Below, in pieces: positions 1 through 9,969 of a DNA stretch of 64,000 nucleotides. The DNA comes from Prorocentrum cordatum (Eukaryota; Sar; Dinophyceae; Prorocentrales; Prorocentraceae): positions 203,014 through 267,013 of the forward strand of contig CAUYUJ010020738.1 of assembly GCA_963575745.1 (NCBI GenBank), written 5' to 3'. A program made the translations under genes and the position numbers. The notes under the pieces were generated by a model. It saw only the letters and a list, made by a program, of their open reading frames with translations. It did not search any database and was not told the origin of the DNA. Position 1 is the stretch's first letter; the number at the start of each line of letters is the position of its first letter.

Positions 1-1341
1 CGCAGCAGAGGCAGGGGGTATCCACCGCGCCGATGCCTTCGTCCGTGGGTTTCCCGTTGCCGATCGCGACGTTCACGTTCGGCAGGTGGTGAACCAGCCG
101 CTCTGAGACGCAGGCCTCAGGAGGCGGCGACGCAGGCCCCTGCGGGTGAAGGGCAGTTTCCTCGTCTGCGAACTGGACCTACTCGGCGATGCGCGCCTGG
201 CGCTGCGGGCGACCTCCTCGGCCCCCCCGCCCACCTCCCTTGGACTTGCCGTCCCCAAGCGCGAACTTGCGAGCACCCGGCGCGGGGCGCTCCGTATCTC
301 TTGTCCAGTGCCCGGTCTCGCCGCAGCCCCAGCATTGCGACGTCTCTTTGCGCTGGTCGACCCGGTTCTGGAGCTTGGCCGGGCGGCGAGACGGCGCGGA
401 CTTGTTCGACTTGCCGCGGCCCTTCATGGTCTCCCGGGCTGACCTGATGGTGGCCATGGCCTCGGGAATGGCGGCGTGCTCCGCCGCGGCGGCCTCGACC
501 TTGGCAGAGTCGTCGCCGCCGAACAGCTCGGGGATGTCCACGTTGGAGGACTCGAGCTCGGCGCTGAAGGCCTCGAGCCCCTGGCGAGCGATGTCCTGCG
601 TGTCGGCCTCGTCCTCGTCGTCCTCCTCTTGCCCTTCGTCGCCCTCGTCGGTGGGCTCGTCGACGGCGTCAGTAGATCGCCCTGCGCGGCTGGAGGAAGC
701 GTTGCTGCGCCAGCCGCCATGGGGGCGCGACTTGTTGCTCCGCGGCCTCATGGGCGGCGGGGCGCGGCGCTCGGAGTTGTGGATGTCCGGAAGCATCCGC
801 ACCAGCAGTCCACGGATGCGCTGTTAGCCGTAGCGTTCGTCGGGCAGGTTGCCCACGACGCGCTCGCGGCGCTCGGCCGTGAGCCCGGCCTTTCGCAACA
901 GGAACCATCCCGCTACGCCGTCCAGCGCGTTGAGGTCCACCTCGTTCTCACGTAGTTGCTGTAGACCTGTCTCGCAGCGAATGAGCCAGTCCGTCGTTCG
1001 TTCACCTCGCCGTCGGTGATGCTGGGTAGATTCGAAAAACTTCTCGAGGGTCTCGCCTTTCTGCACGGGCTTCTGCTGACCCAGGTTCGCCTCCAAGTGC
1101 TGTGGAACATTCTCGATGCCGACCTGATTGCTGTGGCGCTTCTTCTCGTCGGCGTCCTCGATGCGCGCTGCAGCTGCCGGGTGCAGCTGCTCCTCCGTCA
1201 TATTCAACGCTGCTGTTCGAGCTGTCCCGCTGAGCCTGAGTACGAGCTTCGATGCGAGACTCTGTGTGGCTGAGAGGTCCTCGCGGAGCTCCCGCAGCTT
1301 CACATCCTGCTAGTCTCCTCTTCGAGGGATCTCCGTTCCAT
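1..1341 (-). pseudogene. copia-like retrotransposon gag/pol remnant (5' part, runs off the window)
   Basis: Read leftwards. A gag-like helical region (about 1303 to 827) is followed in the same frame by a linker, a zinc knuckle (334-293), an RG-rich tail, and after position 178 by a stretch ending near VDTPC that may be the start of an aspartic protease. TAA (824-826) and TAG (179-181) interrupt this one frame, yet sensible protein continues through both. At the 5' end an ATG at 1341 opens a short frame (MERRSLEEE) that joins the gag frame only through a one-base shift near 1303. The gag and knuckle order is that of Ty1/copia-type elements; protease, integrase and RT would lie left of the window. 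Premature stops favour a decayed copy. Programmed readthrough is possible but unsupported. I am fairly sure of retroelement gag and less sure of the copia assignment. Confidence 0.6.
293..334 (-). other. zinc-knuckle motif lacking its last cysteine
   Basis: Reads CWGCGETGHWTRDT. The spacing C-x2-C-x4-H-x4 matches the CCHC knuckle of retroviral-type Gag, but the fourth ligand position is Thr instead of Cys. Other copies would show whether this is decay or a variant. Confidence 0.6.
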
Positions 1342-1436
1342 GTCGGCGTGGCCGACTGTCCGAAATTATGAGAAATGTCCGTTGCCTTTGCGAAAAGAGA
1401 GTTGGAGTAAGGGAAATCGAACTCTGTGGCTCCGCT

Positions 1437-1604
1437 GAAGTTCTGGGAGCGAAGGAATTTGGATTCGGCGGCGTCGCTGATGTTCCGAGGGCAAGAAAAA
1501 TCGAACTCGGCGGCTTCTCTGAAGTTATGGGAGTATGTGTAATCTAAGTCGGCGGCTTCGCTGAAGTTCTGGGGGTACGAGAAATCGAACTTGGCGGCGT
1601 ATGT
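1437..1604. repeat. 42-bp tandem repeat, 4 units (14-codon period)
   Basis: Four adjacent 42-bp units begin at 1437, 1479, 1521 and 1563, each starting GAAGTTCTGGG or close to it; a decayed partial unit precedes them. On the minus strand the units are open and encode repeats like NFSEAAD-FDFSYPQ. The period is a multiple of three, and an open minus-strand frame runs 1940-1002 through this array and the next. Confidence 0.8.
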
Positions 1605-1608
1605 GTTG

Positions 1609-1797
1609 GCGTCGCTGACGCTGGCGTGAGAATTGGCGTTGAAGGCGTAGTAGGCGTTGCTGCTGGCGTCGCTGACGCTGGCGTGAGAGTTGGCAGGGTA
1701 GGCGTAGTAGGCGTGAGTGCTGGCGTCGCTGACACTGGCGTTGGAGTTGGCAGGGTAGGCGTAGTAGGCGTTGCTGCTGGCGTCGCTGACGCCAGCG
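1609..1797. repeat. 57-bp tandem repeat, 3.3 units (19-codon period)
   Basis: Units begin GCGTCGCTGACG at 1609, 1666, 1723 and 1780. The minus-strand translation repeats a Tyr/Ala/Ser-rich unit (NAYYAYPANS-ASVSDAS). Just upstream in that frame (about 1858-1800) is a hydrophobic stretch, SVFLVICATQLL, followed by polar residues, which resembles a secretory signal. No ATG is visible close to it, so a secreted repeat protein is only a possibility. Confidence 0.75.
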
Positions 1798-2350
1798 TGT
1801 GTACTGCGCAGCAGCTGGGTGGCGCAGATCACCAGGAAGACGCTGGTCTTCGATTCCAATCTGGATCGACGTGGCGCGGACGCCGTCGTTATTATGCACG
1901 GCCCCGCGGGCAAGGATAGCGAGCCTCGCTCCGCTACCACCGTGATATGGAAGATCGCGGACCTATGGTTTCTAGTGCGCTCGCAGAGCGGAATCGTCGC
2001 TCAATTAGCCTAAGGCTCTGGAAAGTAATTAGAGCCAGAATGAGCGGCGGCAGAGCGCGGGTGAGGAGAGCAGCGGGCCTTCTGGAATCACATTGGTTGG
2101 CGGCGCTCTTGTGGTTTCCGGCGCGCCTGGAGTCTTCGGCGTTTTCTTGGTTTTCGGGGCCCTTCTGGTTTCCAGCGTTCGTCTGGTTTTGGGTGTTCTT
2201 TTCTGTGGCGTTTCTTTCGTTTTTCAGGTTCTTTTGGGTTTCCGCGCTCTTTCGTATTCACGCGCTCTTTGATCCGCTCCGCTTTGTTGGTTTTCGGGGC
2301 GGCGTTGGGTTTCGCAGTTCTTTCGGTTTTCGGCGCCTGTTGGGGGGGAG
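1798..2350. repeat. unique spacer then degenerate ~27-bp repeats
   Basis: 1798-2090 shows no convincing gene. From about 2090, loosely repeated units built on CTTTTGGTTTTCGGCG run to 2350; read on the minus strand they give a Lys/Pro/Glu-rich string. Compositionally driven open frame, not called as a gene. Confidence 0.5.
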
Positions 2351-2695
2351 CGGGGAGCTTCGCTTCCGAGAAGCAGAAAAAGGAGGGGGGGGCTTCTGGC
2401 AGGGGAGGTCCAAGTGGGGGCTCCCCTTCCTTTGAGGAAAGGAAGGAAGGGGGGCGGGGGTAGCTTCCGGAGCGCGAGCGAAATGAGGGTAGGGGGTAGC
2501 CTCCGACGGGCGGAGAACAGGAGGGGGGGGTCTGCATGGGGGGGTAGCAAGGCCCCCCCCATTGGGAAAGGAACGGAGGGGGGTAGCTTTCAGCGCGAAA
2601 TGGGACAGGGGGGAGGATCGCTTCCGAAAGGCAAGAAAAAAGGAGAGGGGGGGGTCCGGCAGGGGAGGTCCAAGGGGAGGTAGCTAAGCCCCCTC
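2350..2695. repeat. G-run-rich tandem repeat (GTAGCTTCCGGAGCG)
   Basis: Alternating G-runs of 6-9 bases and GTAGCTTCCGGAGCGCGAG-like segments recur every ~65 bp. A second block in the same orientation lies at 4746-4875. Confidence 0.7.
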
Positions 2696-2704
2696 TCCCC
2701 TTCG

Positions 2705-2876
2705 GTCAGGGAGCAACCGCTGGTTTCGCCTGGGGCTGGTTTCGCCCGGCTGGTTTCGCCCGGCTGGTTGCGCCTGGCGCTGGATTCGCAGGCGTTGGTT
2801 TCGCCCGACGCTGGTTTCGCCCAGGCTGGTTTCGCCCGGTTGCTTTCGCCCGGCTGCTTTCGCCCGGCTGCTGGAG
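2705..2876. repeat. CTGGTTTCGCCCGG minisatellite
   Basis: About ten units of 14-18 bp around CTGGTTTCGCCC. The same unit occurs in reverse complement at 4575-4745, so the two blocks form an inverted pair around about 1.7 kb of GGA and CCCGA repeats. Confidence 0.85.
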
Positions 2877-3560
2877 GAGGTGCAGGAGGAGGTGCAGGAG
2901 GGTGTGCAGGAGGAGGGAGGAGGGGGGAGGGTGGGAGGGAGGAGGGAGGAGGGAGGATGGGAGGAGGGAGGAGGGAGGAGGGAGGGAGGAGGGAGGAGGG
3001 GAAGGAGGGGAGGAGTGGAGGACGGGAGGAGGGAGGGAGGAGGGAGGGAGGGGAACGAGGAGGGACGAGGCGGACGAAGAGGACGAGGGAGGGACGAGGA
3101 GGACGCGGATGAAGAGGAGGACGAGGAGGAGGAGGAGGAGGAGGAGGAGGAGGCGGAGGAAAAGGAGGAGAGGAGGAGGAGGGGAGGGAGGAGGAGGAGC
3201 AGGTAGAGAGGGGAAGAAGGAGGAGGAGGAGGGGGGGGGGGGAGGGGAGGAAGGAGGAGGAGGAGGGAGGAGGAGGAGGGGCAGGAGGAGGAGGCGGGGG
3301 AGGGGAGGAGGAGGAGGTGTAGTGAGGGGAAGGATGGAGGAGGAGGAGGAGGAGGAGGTGGAGGAGGAGGAGGAGGAGGAGGAGGAGGAGGTGGAGGAGG
3401 GAGGCGGAGGAGAAGAAGAAGGAGGAGGAAGAGGAGGAGGAGGAGGAGGGGGCAGGAGGAAGAGGAGGAGGAGGAGGAGGAGGTGGGGGAGGTGGGGGAG
3501 GAGGAGGTGGTGGTGGAGGTGGTGGAGGTGGCTGAGGGAGGGCAGGACGGAGGGAGAAGG
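2876..3560. repeat. GGA/GAG purine-strand microsatellite
   Basis: Nearly uninterrupted GGA, GGGA and GAC repeats with strong purine asymmetry. All open frames here (Glu/Gly/Arg-rich on plus, Pro/Ser/Leu-rich on minus) are products of the repeat. Confidence 0.9.
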
Positions 3561-3564
3561 GAAG

Positions 3565-3985
3565 AGGATCAGGGCGACCCGACCCGACCTGCCCGTTAGG
3601 GTCCGCCCGTCCCGACCCGACCCGACCGTAGGGTTTTCGCGTGCTCTCTCGATTCTGCACCAGCCCCGCACTTTAATGTCCCGCCCGCCCGACCCGACCC
3701 ACCCGTTAGGGTCCGCCCGACCCGACCCGACCCGACCCGCCAGTTAGGGTCCGCCCGACCTGACCCGACCCGACCGTTAGGGCTAAAACGTGTTCTCTCG
3801 ATTATGTACCACACTTTAATGTCCCGACCCGCCCGACCCGACCCGCCCGTTAGGGTCCGCCCGCCCGTCCCGACCCGACCCGCCCGTTAAGGCCCGCGCG
3901 ATTATGCCGTTAGGGTCCGCCCGACCCGACCCGACCCGACCCGCCAGTTAGGGTCCGCCCGACCCGACCCGACCCAACTGAATCC
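3565..3985. repeat. CCCGACCCGA minisatellite with embedded GTTAGGG
   Basis: Runs of CCCGA are punctuated about ten times by GTTAGGGTCCGCC or shorter variants, in units of roughly 35-45 bp, with two copies of a longer spacer containing CTCTCGATT. The TTAGGG is part of the unit and not a telomeric array. Confidence 0.8.
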
Positions 3986-4082
3986 GATTTTGGTCCGGAA
4001 TCCGGTTTTTGTCCAGAAATGCGGAATTTCGGACACATTTCCCGGTAATCGCATTTCCCTGGCGGAAGCCGCTCAGATTGGT

Positions 4083-4565
4083 CAGGAGGAGGAGGAGGAG
4101 GAGGAGGAGGAGGAGGAGGAGGAGGAGGGAGACGACGACGGCGCCGTCCCAGTGCCCGATTCGGGCACCCGGTGCGCTCGGACGCGGGGCGTCGGCCGAG
4201 GGGTGCGCAGCCAGAGGCCTTCTGCGAGAAAACGTGAGCAAGGGGCCCCTGGGAGGACGAGGAGGAGAATGACGAGGAGGAGGAGGCGGAGGACGACGAC
4301 GAGGTCGAGGGGGAGGGGACGGACGAGGAGGAGGAGGAGGAGAAGGAGGAGGAGGAGGAGCAAGAGGAGGAGGACGACGACGACGAGGAGGGGGAGGAGG
4401 AGGAGGACGAGGACGAGGAGGAGGAGGAGGAGGAGGAGGAGGAGGGCCAGGAGGAAGAGGCGGGGAGGAGGAGGAGGAGCGAGGAGGGGGAGGAGGACGA
4501 GCAGGAGGAGGAGGAGGAGGACGACGACGACGACGACGACGGCGACGGCGACGACGACAACGACG
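4083..4565. repeat. GGA/GAC microsatellite blocks around a short unique spacer
   Basis: GGA repeats at 4083-4130 and mixed GGA/GAC repeats at 4255-4565 flank about 125 bp of unique sequence. No gene is supported. Confidence 0.85.
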
Positions 4566-4574
4566 GCGGCGGCA

Positions 4575-4745
4575 GCGGAATCGGCGACACCAGCCCTGGC
4601 GAAACCAGCGGGGCGAAACCAGCGGGGCGAAACCAGCGCCGGCGAAACCAGTGTCGGGCGAAACCAGCGCCGGCGAAACCAGCGTCGGGCGAAACCAGCC
4701 AGACCCGGCGAAACCAGCGTCGGGCGAAACCAGCCAGTGCCGGCC
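4575..4745. repeat. GCGAAACCAG minisatellite, inverted partner of 2705-2876
   Basis: Nine or so units around GGCGAAACCAGCG, reverse-complementary to the CTGGTTTCGCC array upstream. The two blocks could pair as the stem of a large foldback. Confidence 0.85.
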
Positions 4746-4960
4746 AGGGACGGGGGGGGGTAGCTTCCGGAGCGCGAGAGAGAGGGGGGGGAGGGGCGAG
4801 AAAACAGCAGGGGGGGGGCCTCCGGCAGGGCAGGCCCAATGGGGGGGGAGCTAAGAGGGACGCCCCCCTTTTGGGAGTCAGCCACGGGCGCGCTCTCTCT
4901 CTCTCTCTCTCTTTCTCTCTCTTTGTTTTTTTGTTTTCCCTCTCTCTCTTTCTCTCTTAG
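4746..4960. repeat. G-rich repeat block and CT microsatellite
   Basis: 4746-4875 repeats the GTAGCTTCCGGAGCGCGAG motif with G-runs. 4888-4960 is a CT dinucleotide tract broken by short T-runs. Confidence 0.85.
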
Positions 4961-5009
4961 GTTTTACCCAAACCGTGCTTGCACTTGGGGATTATTATTT
5001 CTTTTCTGA

Positions 5010-5225
5010 GGAACTGGACCTGATCGCCGGTCTCGCGGCTATGTTGTCGCCGTCGCCGCCCCGTCGCCGCCGCCGCCTCGTCGCCGCCCGTCGTCTGGGC
5101 CTGATTGCCGGTCTGATGGCTAGTTATGTTGTGGCAGTCGCTGCCGCCTCGTCGCCGCCCGTCGTCTGGGCCTGAATGCTGGTCTGGCTGCTATGTTGTC
5201 GCCATCGCTGTCCCGTCGCCGCCTG
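5010..5225. repeat. ~75-bp tandem repeat, 3 units
   Basis: Three units start CTGGACCTGATCGCCGG, CTGGGCCTGATTGCCGG and CTGGGCCTGAATGCTGG (about 5025, 5094, 5166), each followed by GTCGCCGCC-rich sequence. Confidence 0.7.
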
Positions 5226-5560
5226 GGCCTTGCTGTGCATCGCGGTGCGTTCCTTTGCATGGCCGTGTGTTACTTTGCCTTGCATGCTGTTGCTTTGTTC
5301 TGCATCGATTTGCATTGCTTTGCATTGCTTCTGCGTTGCACTGCCGTGCCTCAGCATTGCATTGCATTGCATTTCGTTTTACTGCAGTGCCTCTGCATTG
5401 CTCTGCGTTGCTTTACATCGCTTTGCGTTGCTTTGCATTTCTTTTCTCCCATCGCTTTGCTTATAACCGCATTGCTATGCGCCGCATATTTTGCACCTCG
5501 TTGGCACCACCTGGATTGCACCGCGTTGATTGCACCATCTAGATTGCACCACGTTGACGG
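5226..5560. repeat. degenerate TTTGCATTGC satellite and a TTGCACCAC tail
   Basis: 5226-5480 is built from 5-10 bp variants of TTGCATTGCT. 5485-5560 carries four ~16-bp units around GATTGCACCAC. Similar in style to the ATAGC satellite at 39.4 kb but with a different core. Confidence 0.75.
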
Positions 5561-5880
5561 TAGCATTGTGGCTTCGGGAGCGCGGACTTATTTTTGAGAC
5601 AAAGGGAGAGGTGGGCGGTGCATGCAGCTGAATGTGACCAGGAGGGGGGGGCCCTAGTAGATAAAAAACAAAAAACGACGACAGCATTTGGCACTGTGGC
5701 ACTCTACCACGACACAACGCCAGGGAGCACGGTGACTGGGAACCGCAGCGGGCCCCCTTTCGGGAAACTGTCGCGCAAATGTGGGCCATAGGGCAGTCAG
5801 GGATATGAAGAGCGAGAAAAGGAGAAGAGGAAGGAAAAGTAGTAGTAGGAGGAGGAGGAGGAGGAGGGGCCTCCTGGTGA
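5561..5880. other. intergenic stretch, no gene seen
   Basis: Unique sequence ending in a short GGA tract (about 5847-5868). No motif-bearing frame on either strand. Confidence 0.5.
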
Positions 5881-6010
5881 TCTCGTCAGGCCCTTCTGGG
5901 GGCCTCCTTGGGCCCTTCTGAATGCCTCTTGGTGGCCTCTCGGGCGCCTTTCGGGGGCCTCTTCGGGCCTCTTTGCGCCGTCTTGGCCCGTCTGAGGCCT
6001 TCGGACGCCG
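5881..6010. repeat. GGGGCCTCTTGG-type 12-bp repeat array
   Basis: Short degenerate array of the CCTCTTGGGG family seen again at 20085, 31015, 43370, 44080 (inverted), 44626 (inverted) and 61291. Confidence 0.8.
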
Positions 6011-6462
6011 TTTCAGGGACTTCGGTGTATGCGCCCTCCTGGCATGGCAAGGAGGGAAAACATGCGTCCATCCTGGGCCCAGGATGGGGCGGACCAGGAT
6101 CGATGCGAGCGTTTGGCTGGCGCCCTCCGAGCCTAGAGCTCCCCAGAGCTTCCCAGGGATAAGTCATGGCCCCGCGTGGTCCTAAAGCAGCTCCAGGAGG
6201 CCGAAGTGCAGGAGAAACGCCAGGGGGTCAACGAGGAGACCTGGGCAAACAGGCTGTGCTCGGCGGACTCGCAGCACCCCAGGCATCTGGCGTCGTGCTT
6301 TTTTGGTTTTCGCGACGCGGCTCGCCTGAGGTCTGGACCTCTTCCCTGGGGACCGGGCAGGCTTGTCATCTCGAGTTGTAATTTCATTGTCCTGAGGCCC
6401 GCGGTGAGGGCCTCTGCCAACAACCTTCCGTTGTGTTTTTGTTCCGGGGATGTCAGGGACGC

Positions 6463-6648
6463 GCGCCGCCAGGAGCCAGCCGACAAGCAGCCCGAGAAGC
6501 CCTCCGCCCCGGAGCCTGCGCTTGAGCCGCCCGCGAAGCGGCTCCGGCCCGCGGCCGAGGATTTGCAGCGCCCAGCCGCCCGCCGCTTGCCGCCGCCGCC
6601 AGGGAGAGAGGCCTGGATCGCCTTCCAACAGCGACCCAGACCTCCGAC
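6463..6648 (+). CDS. possible internal exon, Pro/Arg/Ala-rich protein
   Basis: An open stretch reading RQEPADKQPEKPSAPEP and then PPAKRLRPAAEDLQ, which contains a basic cluster like a nuclear localisation signal. It ends at a possible donor, GTGCGTGC followed by pyrimidines at 6649. No upstream acceptor is clear, no partner exon was found, and the function is not recognised. Composition alone could make this frame open. Confidence 0.25.
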
Positions 6649-7082
6649 GGTGCGTGCTTTTCTCTCCTCTCCATCTGGGCGTTTTCCTCGACTTCTGCCC
6701 TCGGGGGCCGGTTATCTGCTCTAGGGGCCATGAACAGCGGATCCTGACGGGAAGCGGTCGGGGCTTCTGGGGCCGCGGACTGAAACATCATATCGGCAGA
6801 TGTCAGGTGCGCCCATGCAGTCAGGGGCAACGTCATGGGCGGAGGCATCTGAGGGGTGGCGGCAGGCCCAGATCTCTGGCGATACATATTTTTCAATCCC
6901 AGCGTCGGCCCTCGATTTGGGTGCTTGGGACCCGTCATCGGGCCCCAGGGCATTAGCAATGGATCTGGGACGAAAAATTACCCCTGGGAAAAGGGTTCAT
7001 CTGCAGTGTGTTGCGCACTGAAAAAAAAAGGCAGATCGGCGGATCTCAGGGGGGTGGTCTCAGGGGGGAATGCGCCGCCCCC
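6649..7082. other. intergenic stretch, no gene seen
   Basis: Contains GATCGG/CATCGG-rich sequence resembling the dispersed repeats near 45.5 kb and a 9-base A-run at about 7021. Nothing coding is convincing. Confidence 0.4.
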
Positions 7083-7235
7083 CAATCGCCCTTTGATCGC
7101 TGATAGGGGCCCCACAGCCCGCCCCGCCCACAAGCGTGCGGAAATTATATCGAGGGCCCCTCGCTGATCTGTCGGCGATGTGTCTGTCGGCGATTCCAAA
7201 CCGATGTTCGCCCCCTTGAGCCATATCCCCCCTTT
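7083..7235. repeat. dispersed repeat family, copy 1 of 3
   Basis: Shares the core TTGATCGCTGAT-GGGGCC and AGCCCGCC, followed by further similarity (GTCGGCGATTCCA), with 47788-47935. A shorter version is at 55138-55200. All are in the same orientation. Confidence 0.7.
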
Positions 7236-7519
7236 TGCCCCCATGGTTCGAGGATCGAGGTTTTCGGACGTTTTCGTCGGTGCCAAAAACCTCCCGTCGC
7301 GATTTCTGCACGGCGCGAGGATCTCAGGGACGGCCAGGGCTGGCCCGCGTCGGAAATCTGATGGGTGTTGAGGAGATTTGGCCTGACCCTCGGCCGCGGT
7401 GCTTCGACAGCGGCATGAGATCGGACTGCTCTCGCTGGCACCCCACTAGAGCGCGTTGAGAGTTTGCGCAGGCGCCAGAGAACGTGTGATCCTCAGGTGA
7501 GCAAGGAGTCAGTCACCTT

Positions 7520-7620
7520 TGTGCGTGCACGTGAATGATCGGCTTACCCAGCGATTTGGCGCACATAACGGGAGGAGTCTGGCACGGCCATGTGTCCGTA
7601 AAGTTGTTGTTCAAGCTCGT
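7520..7620 (+). repeat. left terminal direct repeat of DIRS-like element 1
   Basis: Matches 18905-19003 in the same orientation, about 75% by eye. The shared core includes TGGCGCACATAAC, TCTGGCA-GGCCATG and GTCCG-AAA. Confidence 0.75.
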
Positions 7621-7750
7621 CATGCAGTAGCTTCGAGTGCCCCCACCCCGCCCACGGTGCATGAAGCACGCGCTGCAGCTGGGGTACGCGGCGCTGGGGT
7701 CCCTGCAGGCATCGTCGATTCGGCATCCGGCCTGTGTGTGACTGTACTGT

Positions 7751-8143
7751 ATGCCCCCCGCGCCAGACGAGGGGGTCATCGAGCTGCTGGGCCAGCAGCT
7801 CCAGCGGTGCGGTCCAGAACGCCTGACCGCCTACGCCGCCTTCCCTGCCGCAGTGCCGTGCCCGTCATCGCCCGACCTAGTCGTGCCCTTGCTGGCCGCC
7901 TTCGGCGGCGGAGCGGTGGTGGGCGGGCTCGTGGTCGCGCTCATCGTGGTGATCCGCGGGCCGAGCCTTGGGCTGGCGACCCTCCCGGCCCCACGTGGCG
8001 AGCCAGGGACGTCGGCGATTCCGTCAGGTGGCTTGCTCTCGCTGACCGAAGGGGTCGCCGCGGGCCAGTCGTCGCTGGAGGCGGAGGCGCAGGCGCAGCT
8101 CGAGGAGACCAGGAACCGCCGAGATGGCACACCCTTGCGCTGA
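7751..8143 (+). CDS. small membrane protein ORF of DIRS-like element 1
   Basis: A 130-codon frame from the ATG at 7751. About residues 45-68 (LVVPLLAAFGGGAVVGGLVV onward) form one strong transmembrane segment; the C-terminal third is charged and Gln/Glu-rich. It is the first intact frame after the left terminal repeat, and its stop overlaps the next ORF's ATG (8124) by 20 bases, as in compact retroelements. Small membrane ORFs recur at the front of dinoflagellate DIRS-like elements in my recollection, but I know no function. The frame is unbroken, unlike everything downstream. Confidence 0.5.
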   Translation: MPPAPDEGVIELLGQQLQRCGPERLTAYAAFPAAVPCPSSPDLVVPLLAAFGGGAVVGGLVVALIVVIRGPSLGLATLPAPRGEPGTSAIPSGGLLSLTEGVAAGQSSLEAEAQAQLEETRNRRDGTPLR

Positions 8144-8802
8144 GATGTATGGCCTGTACGAGGGGGACCTCGCGGCTGTGGAGTTCAACTGTCGGCCGCG
8201 AGACCTACGGCATGAGCGGTGTGTGGTCTACCTGCTGGACAGAGGGACTGATCAGGTGGGAGTGCTGACGCCCGACGGTGGCTGCTACCTAGAGTCCTGG
8301 GTGCTCCCCGACGTGGCGTGTTGGGAGCGGTTACCTGAGGGAGCCAAAGCCGGGGCTCTGGCGGAGGCCAGGCTTCGGTGCTACCGATTTCGGAGTGTGC
8401 CGCCTGCCCGAGCCGCGGCTACCCCTGGTGCCAAACGTGGGCCTGGCGCTTGCGGGCCCGAGGGCGTTGCCGCTCCCGCCGCCCATCGAGGGCCCGCCGA
8501 CGCCTCGGGGGCCTGACCGAGGGGCGGCCGGCGACGCCAGCGGCGCAGGCGGGGAGCCAGCCAGCCAGGCCCAGGGCGTGTGGGTGACTGCGGAGAGCCG
8601 CCACGGCATCGCCCGCCTCATTCGCTGGGACGCACCTCCAGCCCGTAGCGTCGTGGGCGGCCGAGCGCTGGTAAGCCACGCCGGGGCCCCATTGGTGCTG
8701 ATGCGGGTTTCGGAGGAGGAGCTGCGGGGTGACCACAGGCACGGCGAGAAAGTTGAAAGGCATCTCGAGCAACGCTTGGCCGGGTTCGGGAGACGAGGAT
8801 GA
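8124..8802 (+). pseudogene. DIRS-like element ORF2, frameshifted
   Basis: The frame from 8124 encodes an N-terminal domain with the pattern GVLTPDGGCYLESW, a hallmark of a protein repeated across dinoflagellate retroelements. After about position 8395 the similarity passes into another frame (to 8802) that holds GVWVTAES and GRALVSHAGAPLVLM, so at least one indel separates the halves. A Pro/Gly-rich linker lies between. Function in the element is unknown; it occupies the place of a Gag-like ORF. Confidence 0.5.
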
Positions 8803-9960
8803 TCTTCGCACGTTCTCAGTGGTCTGGGACAACATGAACGAGAGACACCGCACCTGGGACAGCGTGGTCGCGAACCTCACTGAGAAGAGCTTCATTGACT
8901 GGCCCCTCTTGGGGCCACGAACGGCGGCGTGGCCGCGCCGTCGCATCCGCCTCAACGGTGGGGGCCCGACGGCCTTCTTCAGCCTATTTGCGCGAGGCGT
9001 GAAGATGGCGGAGAACGATCGCCGCGCTCACGAGCCGGAGGCGCTGCTCAATGTGATGGGGCTGGCGGGTACCGTTGACCAGCTCAACTTAGGGAACCTC
9101 GCGTGCATCGAGCTGGCGGGAAGGAGGATCCAGCTCATCATGGGCGTCAGCTCGGGCGGCGGCGCTGCTGTCTGGGAGGGCTCCGAGCATTTCCATGGGC
9201 TTGGCCGTCCGGCGCGAGGCATAGCGCTGGCGCTGCAGAGCCACGCGGCCGCCAGAAGACGAGGCAGAGGTCGACAAGCAGCGCGACAAAGCTCGCGATG
9301 CCAGGAAGCTTCGCGGAGGCAAGCCTGGCGGCGGCAAAGAGTTGCTGCAGGGGGGGGGGGGGGGGCGGAGGAGGCGCCCAGCCATCGCCCCGAGCTTGGG
9401 CGAGAGGCCAGAGGCCTCGCGCGGCGCGGAGGCGTCGGCAACTTTCTAGTGCTGCACCTCCAGTCGCGGGCCTGCAGATGGAGCAAGACTGGTCGAAGGG
9501 TGGCTGTGCTAGTCTGGGCTCATGGCACCCGGGTGAAGTCTTCCCTCTTCCGCCCCTTGGTCTCGAGCCGCTGCGTCGTTTTGATCTCTTCCAGAGATGC
9601 GCTCGGCGGATTCAGGCCCGTCGGCGACGGCAGACGGTGGCGATGGGGGGCGCGCGATGCTCTGAGCTGGATGGCCGGTGCAAGGCCGCCCGTGGAATGG
9701 GCCCCGATTCGCGAGGCGAGTGCGGTCGTGCGCAAAGATGTAGGTTCTAGCGTCGCAATGCGCCGATGCTTCTTTCCCGCGTCATCTGCATCAGCTCGCT
9801 CGCTTCTCCGGCACGCAGCGGGCCGCTGCCCGACTGAAAGTTCGGCGCGCCCGCTCGTGAAAGATCTCGCGCCGCTCCCGGCCGACGCGGCCGACTGCCT
9901 TCTAGCGGCTGAAGCGCAAGGTGAACGAGAGCGTTCAATGCTCGGCGGTTGCCGTTTGAT
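8729..9960 (+). pseudogene. DIRS-like element ORF3 / region upstream of RT, several frameshifts
   Basis: The first part reads in one frame with FIDWPLLGPRTAAW and GLAGTVDQLNLGNLACIEL, the conserved core of a dinoflagellate retroelement protein. Near 9252 it shifts frame into a basic stretch (DKQRDKARDARKLRGGKPGG), then a poly-Gly run from a 15-base G-tract at about 9350. It shifts again to GEVFPLPPLGLEPLRRFDLF and once more to LSWMAGARPPVEWAPIREAS. Homopolymer indels may explain some breaks. It sits directly before the RT fingers and is likely the N-terminal part of the pol polyprotein. Confidence 0.5.
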
Positions 9961-9969
9961 TTTCTCCGC

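Noticed and set aside
3565-3985. Telomere-like TTAGGG motifs
   Set aside because: They are single words inside a 35-45 bp minisatellite unit and not tandem telomere repeats.
2590-4885. Long open frames (up to 356 codons) on both strands
   Set aside because: They are Pro/Ser/Leu or Glu/Arg/Gly strings translated from GGA/CCT and CCCGA repeats and appear on both strands at once.
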